64,000 nt of DNA, taken from Adenophora triphylla var. japonica. Its lineage: Eukaryota > Streptophyta > Magnoliopsida > Asterales > Campanulaceae. This document shows, one piece after another, positions 22,140 to 36,521 of this stretch. The stretch is from positions 496,001 through 560,000 of the forward strand of contig JAFEMH010000757.1 of assembly GCA_022495995.1 (NCBI GenBank), in the 5' to 3' direction. A model generated the notes under the pieces. That model made no database searches and was not told the origin of the DNA. It saw only the letters and a program-made list of their open reading frames with translations. Position numbers and translations under genes: made by a program. Numbering within the stretch: the stretch's first letter is position 1; every line of letters starts with the position of its first letter.

Positions 22140-22254
22140 GCCAAACCTCTAGACTTCAAGAAATGTTTATCCAATCATTTCTGATTCAAGGCATTAAACC
22201 CAGCACTAGTGTCATTTACACGACTATAAGGTCTAGGTATGTCTCAATAATAAT

Positions 22255-22259
22255 AGAGT
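22255..22259. other. Left TSD of the host copia element
   Basis: AGAGT here and AGAGT at 46,429-46,433 are the 5-bp target duplication made when the host copia inserted. Confidence 0.9.
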
Positions 22260-23412
22260 TGTTGGAAATTGGTAGTATTATTGGTGTTTGACCAATATTT
22301 GACCAAGTTTCTAAAAATTTCTATTTTGTAAAAATAGAAATAAGTTGCAAATAATTAATCTACATTTAGTGTAGATTAAAATGGTATATTTATTTTCTCA
22401 AAACCAATTTGGGTGAATTAGAAATTAATCGTTAAAGTAAGCAACTTAATGTTGTTAATTGAAGAGAAGTTGAAATGGAAAAGCCATATCCCACATTGCT
22501 AGGAAAAGGGAAGTTACTCCACTTTATTAATGTGAGCATCCAAAGAGATAGTAATCAATTACTCTCCTAGCCCATTGGGCTAGCCTTGACTAGCCCAAGT
22601 TCAACTAGCCATATAGATGCTGCGAAGCACCATCCGCACCCGCACCCGCAGACCGTAAAGGCCACATTGGGCGCTTTAGAGGCACACTTTGCTCTTCGCT
22701 TCGGTCGCTGGGAGCTGGGAGTCTTAAACTTTTGACGAAATTTGGCTCGGTGCGGTTCAGGTGAGTTTGGCTCGGCTGGGCTAATGGGATTGGGCTGGGA
22801 CATGGATTCAGCGTAATGGGCTTGATGGAATTAGGACCGGCCCAGTTAGTGGACTTTGGAAATTGGATAATAGCCGAATGGGGAGGTGACCCGTATCTCT
22901 TCCAACAGCCGGGTCGGTTGTAGAGGTGCGACCCACGAACCTTCAAATTGGCGGGTTAGACCCATCAAATCTTAGCCATCAATCCGAATCTGATCCAAGG
23001 GTTAGAATTTCACCAGATGCAATTAGTGTCTATTCCCAATAGACACCCCATCTCTTTAATAACTATAAATAGCCCCCTCCTCATTTCATTTCCATTCAAA
23101 ATCATTCAAGAACTCTATTCTCTAAAGCATCCTAGCATTCAGAAGTCTTGCTTTCGAGTCCAAGAAAATCTCGATTATTCAGTAGTTCACCCGATAATTT
23201 CAGAGTTGTTGTGCTGCAATCTGAAATTCTCGAAAGTCGTTATATCTTGGGGACAATTGCCGAAGAACGTGAGGACTCGTATACGGGGCAATATTGTCTT
23301 ACGGAAAAAGAGTCAAACTCTTGCCTCAACTTATTTTATTTTAGAAAAATAATTTTTCCGTCCCGTTTTCTTTTTCAAAGCTATTTTTTAAATACACCCA
23401 TTTTTCCCAACA
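22260..23412 (+). mobile_element. 5' LTR of the host copia
   Basis: 1153 bp, TGTTGGAAAT...CCCAACA. TATAAATA lies at 23,064-23,071. ATATTGTCTTACG at 23,291-23,303 is the exact reverse complement of the bases just after the LTR (23,415-23,427). The right LTR differs by scattered substitutions and small indels. A GATGCTGCGAAGCACCATC near-hairpin (about 22,616-22,634) is perfect in the right copy. Confidence 0.93.
23064..23071 (+). promoter_or_regulatory. TATA box of the host copia 5' LTR
   Basis: ACTATAAATAGCCCC is a good plant TATA box. It is conserved in the right LTR at 46,079-46,086. Confidence 0.75.
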
Positions 23413-23442
23413 ATCGTAAGACAATATCCGTGTATTTAAAGA

Positions 23443-23597
23443 ATGGCATCCGACTCCACCTCCGCTCCTACTCCTCCCCCTGGCTCGGGATCTTCTGTAC
23501 CTCCCGTCCATACTCCTAACCCAACTGCTGCTGCTCCCCTCCATACACATGCAGAGAAACTGGCGAAATTCACCAGTACATATTTCAAAAGGTGGCA
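23443..23597 (+). pseudogene. gag: Host copia gag, N-terminal fragment
   Basis: Starts MASDSTSAPTPPPGSG at 23,443, 30 bp after the LTR, with a Pro/Ser/Thr-rich head, then HAEKLAKFTSTYFKRW, the common start of the plant copia gag domain. The frame is broken at TGG/CA by the gypsy element whose LTR begins at 23,598. It resumes in phase at 30,043 as ...QQKMLFYLTTL. Confidence 0.85.
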
Positions 23598-26088
23598 TGT
23601 CACGACCCTAACCCTAGGTTCTAAGTTGAGTCATGCTTAATCATATATTTGGAGTGCATTTCATTCATTTATATGTTTGCATTTAGTTGGTAGCAATTAT
23701 GTGTTAGTTAGTATTTTCAAATAACTTATATGATATTTTAAATATATTAATAAATTAAATAAAATTATTTAATGCCTTATTAAAAATATTAGGAGTATGT
23801 AGTTAAATGAAAATAATTGAAATTTTAATTAAATATCTTTTAAACCTTGAGGTGCTTAAGTATAAGTATTAGAACTAAAGGATTTAATGTGTAAAGTGTG
23901 TAATAGGTTGGAGGAGCTTTAGTGTAAATGTGTTATGTTTATCTCTTTTTATAATGAAGAAGCTTCATTATCTTCAAAAACCTTGCTCAGTCATTTCCAT
24001 GGAGAAAGAAAAGGTCCAAGCCTATTTCCCATTTTAAAAATCCCCAAAATATTCAATAAAAATCCAATTGACGATTCGTTCGTTTCGTTGTGTTTGGGAG
24101 AAGAAGGAGAGCAAATCTATCCAATTAAAATTTCATATTTTTTAAATTTATTTCAAGTAAGTTATTATAATTTCTTCAAAATAATTGTTCATTTATTATT
24201 TAAGTTGATATTTTGTTGTATAAAAATGATTTTTGTAAATTAGAACCAATTTTATGGGAGTTGGAATTTTTGGAAAAATATTGAACTAAGATTGGTTGTT
24301 GTAAGGTGGTTTATGTTGAAAGAGAAATGGTATAATGGTTGTTGGGTTGTTAATGGCTTAATTGGAAGAATTGCATGTGGTTTAGTTCATTTTGCTTTGG
24401 GTAAAAGGTAAGGAAATGGTTGAAATGAGTATGGAAAGGGTTGATATAAATTGTGTTGATGTTGGTACTAGTTTGGGTGGTCTAATAAACAGGGGAAAAA
24501 GAGTATATCATAGTTGGAATTGGTTGCTGATGTTTTTTAGCTCAAAATCTGATTTCTGGTGCAGGGCACGATTCGTGCCCTATGGCACGAGTCGTGCCAT
24601 GTATGGGAGACTAGTCATGCCATAGGGGATGACAATATCTGGCTGTACCTAAAAGGGGCACGAGTCGTGCCCTGGAAAGTATGGTGAACTTATTTGTAAA
24701 GCTATGTAGGTTCAATTTTACAACTTACCTTTCAACCAATATAACACTACAATTAAAGTACAAGGTATGAACACCAAAATGAGGTATTAATATTTCAATT
24801 GTAATCATTTGAAGATGTTTAAATGAATGGTTAAGGTAGGTTGAAACCATTGAACCTTACTTGGTTAATATCATTTTACCATTGTTGATACATCCTTGAA
24901 TGATTATATTAAGTGTGTAGTCCTTATGTGTTACACCTTATGCATTGTTTGACATCTTTGTGATGTGCTTGAGTAGGGTTCCCTACTTTGGAATCCTAAG
25001 TTCAATGGAATTGGTTCAAGGATGGTTTAGCTTTAGTGCTACTTGTGATTGATACTTGTTATCATTTGCTATCATTTGGATATGCTATATTGGTATGGTT
25101 CCCTACTTTGTAATCATCCATTGAGATTTTAAGCAAGTAGTAATTACTGTGCTTATGTTTAAAAGTCCAGCTGGTACTTGATTGTTCGGGCAGTAGTATG
25201 GGATTATAATGGCACCCGAGCCGAGTTCATTAATATCCATACACTGGTTTCCCATTGTTTCCCCCATCCATTGGCCATGGTTTGGGTTGTTGTGGGCTAG
25301 CTCAAGGGAAGTCTAGTTGCACATTTGGGTATGACTTTGTGTCATAGTCCCTGTTTTTTGTTACTGTGATTGGGTTCCGAAACCGCTTCTTCAGCTGTTG
25401 ATGCTGCTAAGATTGGGATATTCACTTATGATTGTTATATCCATTTGGGATGAAACCTTGGCTCAGTATCCTTCTAAGTGTTACATTATTTCACTTATGT
25501 GTTATATATTTATATCTTTCTTTGTGTGATGAGAATGTGATATATATATATATGCTTTCATACTATGATTGCATATCATATTGCTGCATATATAATAACT
25601 TGCTGAGATTTATCTCACCCCGTCCTTTTATTTCTTTCTTAGCTAGAGCCGAGCAAGGGGATAGAACACGTTGAGCATCGAGAGGGTGCCTAGTGGGGAT
25701 TATTTTGAGAAAGGTATTTTGTAAGGTTACATTACGTAAATGTATAACCTGGGTAGCATTCCGAGACTATAGTATGTTGTCCTTATTTTGCAACTATTTA
25801 AGGATTGTAAATATTTTTCAATTTGGGAACTATGTTCCTTTGTTTGTAAATAAGTTTGTGTGAGGTTGTAAAGGGTGTAATTGGTTTGAAAGTGGCATGA
25901 GTTGGTTTTTGAAAGAAGAAGTAAATGGTTTTACTTGTAGCTGTAAGGTTTATCAAAGTTCTTTACGTTAAACATGTTTTGAAATTGAAAACTTTTAGAA
26001 AGGTCATTTCGAAAGTTTTTTTTTAAAAGGCATCTTCAGCACGTGTTCCGACGTAGGGCCAAGTAGGTCCCTGGTTTGGGGCGCGTCA
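23598..26088 (+). mobile_element. 5' LTR of the nested gypsy element
   Basis: 2491 bp. It has three tight palindromes: GGGCACGATTCGTGCCC (24,564-24,580), ATGGCACGAGTCGTGCCAT (24,582-24,600) and GGGCACGAGTCGTGCCC (24,656-24,672). The frames at 23,935-24,243, 24,392-24,625 and 25,432-25,674 recur in the right LTR and are not genes. Confidence 0.92.
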
Positions 26089-26090
26089 GT

Positions 26091-26102
26091 TGGTATCAGA
26101 GC
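26091..26102 (+). other. PBS of the nested gypsy element
   Basis: TGGTATCAGAGC, complementary to the 3' end of plant initiator tRNA-Met, two bases after the 5' LTR. Confidence 0.92.
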
Positions 26103-26198
26103 CTTAGGTTTAGATAGTCTAGAGTGACTACGTGTCCTAGGCGGGTAGTATGGATTGAGTGAGTGACGTTAAATGTTTTATGCAGGTACTCATTTGTT

Positions 26199-27195
26199 AT
26201 GGCAGGAGTTGGAGGTGATCCGACTGGACCTTTAGGCCGTGGTAAAGTAAGGGAGGAGACCCGAGAAATGTTTCAAGGAATGTTAGAGGCAGCCATGAAG
26301 GCTATGAATGATCAAAGACAGCAAAGCGAGCAGGTAGCGCCAAGGGTTGGATTGGATCAGTTTTTGAAGTTGAAACCTATTCGATATGATGGCGAGCCGG
26401 ATGTGTCAAAGGCGGAGAGGTGGATTGAAGCCATGGAAAAGATCTTTTAGGTGCTGAGATGTATCGAGGATGAGCGAGTCAGGTTTGCGGCTTACAAGTT
26501 TTCGGGTGCGGCTAAACATTGGTGGAGAACTTTAAAGGCAAGTTGGGACGAGGCTCCTGTTCCATACACTTGGGAGAATTTTATAAGAAAATTTAAGGAG
26601 TATTTCATTCCTTCAGTAGATCAAGACAAGAAAGAGATGGAGTTTCTTAATCTGGAGCAGAATTCTATGACCGTGGCGCTGTATGTGGCCAAGTTCATGG
26701 AGTTATCGAGGTATTGCACTCATTTGGTGGCAACCGAGGAGAGAAAGTCCTTGAGGTTTGTTCGGGGTTTGAAGACAGTGATTCGAAAGCCATTGGTGGG
26801 CCACAAGTTTCATAATTTTCAAGATGCAATGGATCATGCTTACCATGTTGAGCATGATATTGAAGAACATAAGAGGAATACGGAAGGGTTAAGTACCGGA
26901 AGTCAAGAAGGGCAAGGGAGACAATAAAAAGGACGAGATAGTCGAGGTAACACTCCGTGGAATCAAAATAAGAAGATTTGTAATTATTGTCAGAAAGAGG
27001 GGCATATTGAGGAGTACTGTTGGAAGAAGCAAGGCAAGTGTTTGAATTGTGGTCAGTTGGGCAATTTCCAGAAAGATTTTCCTATGGCAAAGAATCAACC
27101 ATCGGGAAGTGGCACCGGGGCTACACAAGGTCATAAAAGGGATGCTTCAGGGAGGCCTAAGGTTCCAGGCCGTGACTTCATCACGAATCAGTGAT
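26199..27195 (+). pseudogene. gag: Ty3-gypsy gag with premature stops
   Basis: Start chosen at 26,199 (MAGVGGDPTGPLGRG), about 100 bp after the PBS. The retrotransposon-gag domain is clear: LKPIRYDGEPD, AERWIEAMEKIF, then TAG (26,448-26,450), then FAAYKFSGAAKHWWRTLK and WENFIRKFKEYFIP. A second stop at 26,925-26,927 precedes a CCHC knuckle CNYCQKEGHIEEYC and a degenerate second one, CLNCGQLGNFQKDF. The frame ends about 27,195, where pol would normally follow but is deleted. It would encode the capsid protein if intact. Confidence 0.85.
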
Positions 27196-27409
27196 AGGAG
27201 GTATTTTTTTTTATATATCGAGTTTGAGAGTACGCACACTTATAGACCCTAGCTTCAGTATCTTTATGTTTCTATGCATTTTTGCATCGTAGTTGCATTC
27301 TTCTAATGAGTCCTTGCTTTATGTGTTAGAAGTATCCGTGGTTGTTTGACCTTCTAGATAGGTAAATCAATTTAAAATTCGAGTCGAATTTTCTTTTAGG
27401 GGGAGTGAA
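27196..27409 (+). other. Remnant 3' internal DNA and PPT of the gypsy element
   Basis: About 215 bp with no gene, joining the end of gag directly to the PPT and 3' LTR. Protease, RT, RNase H and integrase are all absent. Confidence 0.75.
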
Positions 27410-30042
<2,633 letters not shown>

Positions 30043-30771
30043 TGGCAGCAGAAGATGTTGTTCTACTTAACCACCCTCAGTTTGGCGCGGTTCTTGCGAG
30101 AATCACCGCCAACGGTCCCCGAAGATGAAGGTGACCCACATACAAGAATAGCATTGGACGCATGGAATCATAGCGATTTCCTGTGTCACAATTATATTCT
30201 AAATGGGTTAGATGATGCCCTGTACAATGTTTACTGTGGCATGAAGACTGCAAGAGAGCTTTGGGGATCTCTTGAAAAGAGGTACAAAATGGAAGACTCC
30301 GGCACTAAGAAATTTATTGTCGGTCGATTCCTAGACTTCAAGATGGTTGATTCCCGAACTGTAATGGATTAGTTACGTGAGTTGCAATTGATCATTGCCG
30401 ACATCATTGCAGAAGGAATGCAACTCGGGGAATCTTTCCAAGTAGCTGCCATTATAGAGAAGCTACCGCCTCTATGGAAAGATTTCAAGATGTACCTCAA
30501 TCACAAGAGGAAGGAAATGATGCTCGAGGACCTGATCATGAGGCTAAGGATTGGGGAAGACAATCGGAAATCCGAAAGCAAGAGCGGCAGGACTACATCA
30601 GTAGAGGCAAAAGTGAACTTGGCTGAAGCGAGTACCAGCAAGAAGAGGAAGGCTACTGGGAATGCTAAAAAGGGGAACACAAATGCCAAGAAGTTCAAGG
30701 GAGGTTGTTACAGCTACGGCAAACCTGGCCATAAGGCTAGAGACTGTGGGCATCCCAAAACAAACAACTAG
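30043..30771 (+). pseudogene. gag: Host copia gag, main part
   Basis: Resumes in phase after the gypsy insertion with WQQKMLFYLTTLSLARFL, followed by a typical gag core (NYILNGLDDALYNVY, RELWGSLEKRYK, KKFIVGRFLDFKMVD). A TAG at about 30,370 interrupts it; the second half ([11 protein letters not shown] ... [11 protein letters not shown]) is otherwise open. The zinc knuckle reads [14 protein letters not shown]: the second Cys is Tyr, so zinc binding would be lost. It ends at 30,771. Confidence 0.88.
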
Positions 30772-30852
30772 AATGGCAACCGTCCTCAAGAAAATGTGGT
30801 GGAAGACAGGACTGTCCCATTAGACCTGTCATAGCTTGATCTGTCCACCGTA

Positions 30853-31797
30853 GTGTTTGAAGCCAATATTGCTAAATTGGACGATAACCCAAAAGAATGG
30901 TGGATTGATACCGGAGCAACCCGCCACATCTGTGCAGATCGAGAAAGTTTCTCATCATATGTTCCCTGCAGTGGAAGGAAGTTGTACACGGGAAATTCAG
31001 CAACTTCTAACGTGGTTGGACTCGACAAGGTGGAGTTGAAAATGACATACGGCAAAGAACTCACCTTAGTGGATGTTCTGCATGTCCCAAACATCCGTAA
31101 AAACTTAGTCTCCGGCCCGTTATTGAACAAGCCCGAATTTAGGTTAGTGTTTGAGTCCGATAAGTTTGTACTGACCAAGATGGGTCAATTTGTAGGCAAA
31201 GGGTACCTTGACAAAGGACTCTTTAAAATGAATGTAAAGAACGTGTTTCACCCAGAGGCGAAGAATAAAGATGTTGTTTCTTATTTGTCTGAGTGTTCTA
31301 ATTTATGGCATGATAGATTAGGACATGTGAATTTAAATTCATTACGTAGGTTAGTAAATTTAAATTTACTTCCTAAAATGAAATTTGATTCAGAAAGTAA
31401 GTGTGAAATTTGTGTGGAAGCAAAAATGACGAAGTCACCCTTCCCCACTATTGAAAGAAGTACTACCCCTCTAGAATTAGTCCATACGAACATATGTGAT
31501 TTAAAACTTGTGTAAAGTAGAGGTGGGAAGAAGTACATTATAACGTTCATTGATGATTGCACTAGATATTGTCATATTTATCTTTTGAGAAGCAAAGATG
31601 AAGATTTAGAATCTTTCAAAGGATATAAGAATGAAGTTGAGAATCAACTTAATGTAACAATTAAGAAGATTCGTAGTGATAGAGGTGGAGAGTATGTAGC
31701 ACCTTTTGAAAATATTTGCTGGGACGTTGGCATTATTCATCAAACGACTGCTCCTTACACACCTCAATCAAATGGAGTCACTGAAAGGAAAAATTGA
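30853..31797 (+). pseudogene. pol: Host copia protease and integrase core
   Basis: The protease motif WWIDTGATRHICADRESF lies near 30,898, with the ILHVPNIRKNLVS-type flap region (DVLHVPNIRKNLVS). The integrase zinc domain (LWHDRLGHVN ... CEICVEAK) is followed by a stop at 31,513-31,515, then core motifs TFIDDCTRY, IRSDRGGEY and PQSNGVTERKN. All three acidic residues are present. A TGA at 31,795-31,797 follows KN. Confidence 0.88.
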
Positions 31798-33220
31798 ACT
31801 CTTAAGGAGATGATGAACACAATGTTGATCAGCTCAGGCTTACCCGACAACATGTGGGGGGAAGTGATCCTTTCAGCTAACTACATTCTTAACAAGTTAC
31901 CACACAAGAATAAAGATAAAACTCCATATGAATTATGGAATGGAAGAAAACCTTCCTACAATTATCTTAAAGTGTGGGGGTGCCTAGCAAAGGTAGAAAT
32001 ACCTAAACCTAAACAAGTGAGGATAGGACCCAAAACCATTGATTGCATTTTCATTGGATATGCAAACAATAGTAGTGCATATCGATTCTTAGTGCACAAG
32101 TCTGAAATTCCTGATATAACGGCAGGAATGACCATAGAATCAAGGAATGCAGTATTCTTTGAAACTAAATTTCCATGTAAGGAAAAAAATGAAGCAAGTT
32201 CAAACAAAAGAACTTATGATACGGCTATTGGTTCTTTTCAAGAAGATGAAGAACCAAGACGAAGTAAGAGGACAAAGGTAGCTAAGACCTTTGGGCCTGA
32301 CTTTCTAACTTACATGTTAGAAGATGAACCAAGGGCATTGCAAGAAGCTTTGTCTAGTCCAGAAGCTCCTCTCTGGAAAGAAGCTATCAATAGTGAAATT
32401 GAGTCCATCATGCAAAATCATACTTGGGAGATAGTAGATCTTCCTCCAGGATGCAAACCGTTAGGTTGCAAATGGATCCTTAAAAGGAAGTACAAAGCAG
32501 ATGGGACTATTGACAAGTACAAAGCTAGATTGGTAGCTCAAGGGTTCAAACAAAGAGAAGGATATGACTTCTTCGATACGTATTCTCTTGTGACAAGGAT
32601 CACATCCATTCGTGTTCTCATTGCTATTGCAGCTCTGTATAACCTTGAGATACATCAAATGGATGTAAAAACGACCTTTCTAAATGGAGGATTAGATGAA
32701 GAGATTTATATGCAACAACCTGAAGGGTTCGTTGCACATGGACAAGAACAAAAGGTGTGTAAACTTGTCAAATCATTGTATGGTCTTAAACAAGCACCAA
32801 AATAATGGCACGAGAAGTTTGACCGAACCATGTTGTCGAACGGGTTCAAAATAAATGAGTGTGACAGATGTGTATACATTAAGGGCACACCCGATGAATA
32901 TGTGATTGTATGTCTATATGTGGATGGCATGCTAATCATTGGAAGTAATCATGATATAATCATGAAAACCAAGAAGATGTTAAAGAAGAACTTTGACATG
33001 AAAGACCTGGGTCAAGCAGATGTTATTCTAGGGATAAAGATCTCTAGGACAGATAACGGAATTGTCTTATCACATTCTCACTACATCGAGAATGTGCTTA
33101 AGAAATTTGAAGCGTTCGATCTGCCTCTAGCTAAGACTCCAATAGATCTAAGTCTATATTTAGCCAAAAATAAAGGTGACCCAGTATCACAATTGAATTA
33201 TGCTCGAGTCATAGGATGTT
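31798..33220 (+). pseudogene. pol: Host copia integrase C-terminus and reverse transcriptase
   Basis: The frame from 31,810 has TPYELWNGRKPSYNYLKVWG (integrase C-terminal region), a short linker, then [48 protein letters not shown] at about 32,803 follows. The next piece has the catalytic site as YVDG (Gly codon 32,926-32,928 instead of Asp), so polymerase activity is lost. The frame runs to VIGC at 33,220, where the minus-strand copia is inserted. Confidence 0.9.
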
Positions 33221-34221
33221 TGAAATTGTCACGGCCAGAATCACAAGTGATATCCAAGGTGATAACAGCACCAACGATAGCACTTGGGATAGCACACACA
33301 CACTTCGAAAATAAAAACAATTTTGTAAAAGAGATTGCAGCGGAATAATAACACCAAAATTGTTTTTCTCAAGTTATATAAATAATATAACTTGAGGATG
33401 CCTCTTAGGCAAAACTTTATAATCACTATGAACAATGAATTTACAAAGCTGAAATGTTCCCTATGGCTATAACAATATGAGCTCTATGGAACAAGATATA
33501 AAGAACGAAATCCAATCCTAGCCTACACACAACTTGATACTAAGTTAATCAAGTGCGTAATTACAAGGGAGGATGGATGAAAAGAACCAAACAAAGAACT
33601 CTATCTCTTATGCTTCGAAGGTGTGTATGAAATTGGCAAATATTGGCATATCTTCCAAATGAATCATTCTAAGCATATTTATAGTCTTCAATTACTTGAA
33701 GGCTACTCAAATAAATAGCCTTGGGGCTGTATAGGACATTGAGGGAGAGTGGGGAGAGTGGGGAGAGTGGTTGAGTTTGTTCCTCACTTCATGCGCCCAC
33801 TTCCTCAATTGTAGCAACCATGTTGTTTGATCTCCAAGTTCATGCTTCAAAGCCTTGTACTCCCAAGCTTTCTCCATGTTGTACTCTCTTTGAATCAGTA
33901 ACAACTCCTTTGAATAAGTCTTCCCACGTTTTTAATGTTGCTAACACAAAGAAAGTCTTGGAACGGTTTATGCATAAAATGTTATTTATGCATAAATCTT
34001 CCTTTTCCAAATTCCACTATGTTTCTAGCTCATTCTCCAATCATATTGCAACCTGAAATATGGACATAAACCATAGACTATAAAGATTATATTAGCACAT
34101 TAGTATATAAATTATAATCAAGAAATGTATAACTATGTAAATTCCAGCACAGGAAATCATCTGCGATATCATCTGGAATCTGGGAAATCATCTACGATAT
34201 CATCTGTAATTTACACTAACA
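33221..34221 (-). mobile_element. 3' LTR of the minus-strand SIRE-like element
   Basis: Plus-strand ends TGAAATTGTC and CACTAACA. The minus-strand TATA box TATAAATA lies at 33,676-33,683. It is highly similar to 43,081-44,066, with few substitutions and small indels. It contains repeated GATATCATCT words (34,160-34,207). Confidence 0.93.
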
Positions 34222-34672
34222 ATCTCCCCCTTAGTTGGATATTTCTTCTCAAACCTAATGTGCTGCTTACCTGCAATATGCCAGTCCATAAATAGATACA
34301 CAGAGCATAGCAACAAAGTATAACATCTTCACGAAAATTAACTCCCCCTTAATCAAGGAGCTAATCTAAACAATGATTTATCAAAATAAACTAATTTATT
34401 TCAAACTTAAAAAGTTTTCGAAATAAACTAAGTTAAAATAAAAACCATAAACCATTGTAGCAAAATAACATCCAAGCAAAAACCACCTAGCAGATTAGTG
34501 TTTTAAAACAAACCACCTAAAGTGTTTTTGCAACCAACATAAACAAAATAAAAAGTAAATTGTTTAGGAACCACATCACCAAATAAAAAGAAATTGTTTA
34601 GGACACCACAAACCAAATCCACCAACACATTAGTGGCAACATCAACCTCCAGGTTTATCAACCTTTAGGTAT
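34222..34672 (-). other. 3' untranslated region and PPT of the minus-strand element
   Basis: No gene is seen. CTCCCCCTTAG next to the LTR is the PPT on the plus strand's complement; a second CTCCCCCTTAA at 34,342-34,352 could be an extra purine tract. Confidence 0.6.
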
Positions 34673-36521
34673 TCAACTTTCTTCTTCTTCTTCTTCCTCC
34701 TGATCTCCTTCCCTATCACCTCCACCATCACTTGGGCCAGCACTGGTGGTAGCACCTGCAGTAGCACCAGCTCCAGAAGTTGTAACAGCAGCACATCCTC
34801 CCCCTATTTGGGAAGAAATTTCATCAATAAACATGTTAGTTGCTTGCTTAATCTTGGCCCATCCCTCAACGAGTTCTCCCATTGCACTTGATTGTTTGTG
34901 CAAGAAATTCATCACTGTCGTTTTTGGGATTGATGGAGAAGTGTTGCCCAGAAGATTTATCATATTAGAAAGAATACTTGCAGCATCAATTCCTGCAAAA
35001 GCATTAGGGGAAATACCTGGGGAAGCACTTGGGATATCACGTGAGATAGTACCAGGAAGAATAGAGGCAATTTCATCAGATTTTTTCCAAGGAAGATCTT
35101 TTGTATACCTGTTACCCTTTTTCAGTTGTGGATCAATGGTATAATACTCAGGTTCAGAGGTAAAAGAATCCAAGGCTTCAATAGGCAAAGATTGAAAGAT
35201 TAAAACTTTGAAGATCGAAGAAGGATAGGGGAAAAAGCTAATGTTCATTTCTTTCTTTCTACCCCACGAGGCTAAGTGTTTGAACACTAATCTTCCAAAG
35301 TTAATCCTAAGGTTTTTACCCAATCTATACAAAATATTAGCATGCTCCAATGTAATAATAGGTTCATTCGTAGTAGGGAGCCAATTGAAGATACAAAGCT
35401 TGTGAAGCACAGAGTACAGAGAGGTAAGCCTAGAAGCATAAAGTTTTTCCTTTAAAGGCAAGGACTGGAGTTTGTTGTGGGTGAGAAGCTTGACCATTTC
35501 ATCCCTATTAACCCTAATGCTCTCGTCATCTGAATTTGGGAGGCCTATAACTTTGTTAATAAGGGCTGGAGTAAACGAATAAACCTTACCCCGCACAAAA
35601 AACTTTCCCAAATTTCTCAGATCCTTCATTATCCAAATGAGCATGTAGGTTAGCAAAAAAGTTTCTCACAACACTTTCAACAAAAACCGAGGCATGATTA
35701 TTTGCCTTAAAGAAATTCTTGTCCTTTAAATACTAAACCATCCCTTCCTTTTCTAACTGGTCCTCATCAATATGCTTTTCTTTTAACAATTTCTTGCTTG
35801 AATTGTTAAGCCAAAACTCCATGTTTTCTTTCTTATAAAATTCCAAAGTAAGAAATGGTTTTGAAAATGCTTTATCCTCTTCATTCTGAATAAACTCATC
35901 ACCAGATAATTCATTATCACTAGGAAAAGATTGTGCAGGAACAGAGGAGGGGGCCTGTGTTACCTTAGATGAAATCCTCTTCTTGGTAGCACCCTTGGTA
36001 GCACTCACAGAAACTTTGGCCTTGCCCTTTCTCTTCTGAAAATCAGACAAAGTTTCCTCCTCATCAGCATCCACCCAAGCATCGAAAGAGTCCACAGAAG
36101 GTTCCTTCTCCTTTGTAGCATCAAAGTTCTCGTCACTCACATGAGGTGATGACATTTTCAAGGAGCTTTCTGAAACTTCAACCGGATCAGATGTAGTATT
36201 TGATGTAGCTTTGGACCTTATTGACCTGATTCGATTTGAGGACCTCCTCTTTGCAACTTGAGAAGACAATTTGGCTGAGGGAGCTTTTCTTTTTCTTTTC
36301 GGTTTGACTGGGATAAGTGTGACTTTGGGAATGCCATATTCAAATGAGGATACAAGGGCAGCAGCTGGAACTACAACCATTATGGGAGGAGACGAGCTTG
36401 GTGTAATCATGGGTGAAGTCTCTATGGCTACATGAGAAGCTACAAAGGGAGCAATACTTGGAGAGATATCCATTTGATCAGTGTTTGAGGGTTCGGTGTT
36501 GGTTTTGGATGGAGAAGCCAT
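34673..36521 (-). pseudogene. SIRE-type extra gene (putative plant transposon protein domain)
   Basis: Start chosen at the ATG 36,521 (MASPSKTNTEPSNTDQ), since upstream codons look like leader. Residues 1-260 are Ser/Pro/Lys-rich and charged, with possible nuclear-localisation-like basic clusters (KPKRKRKAPSAK). A TAG (35,733-35,735) and a frameshift near 35,590 lead to a second piece with GKVYSFTPALINKVIGLP, which resembles the domain often annotated as putative plant transposon protein in SIRE elements. The tail is Gly/Ala-rich and ends in a run of Glu. There is no membrane segment. Function is unknown. Confidence 0.7.

Noticed and set aside
23935..24243. 102-codon frame shared with 27,747-27,956
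   Set aside because: Same sequence in both gypsy LTRs, shifted and shortened by ordinary mutations; no domain.
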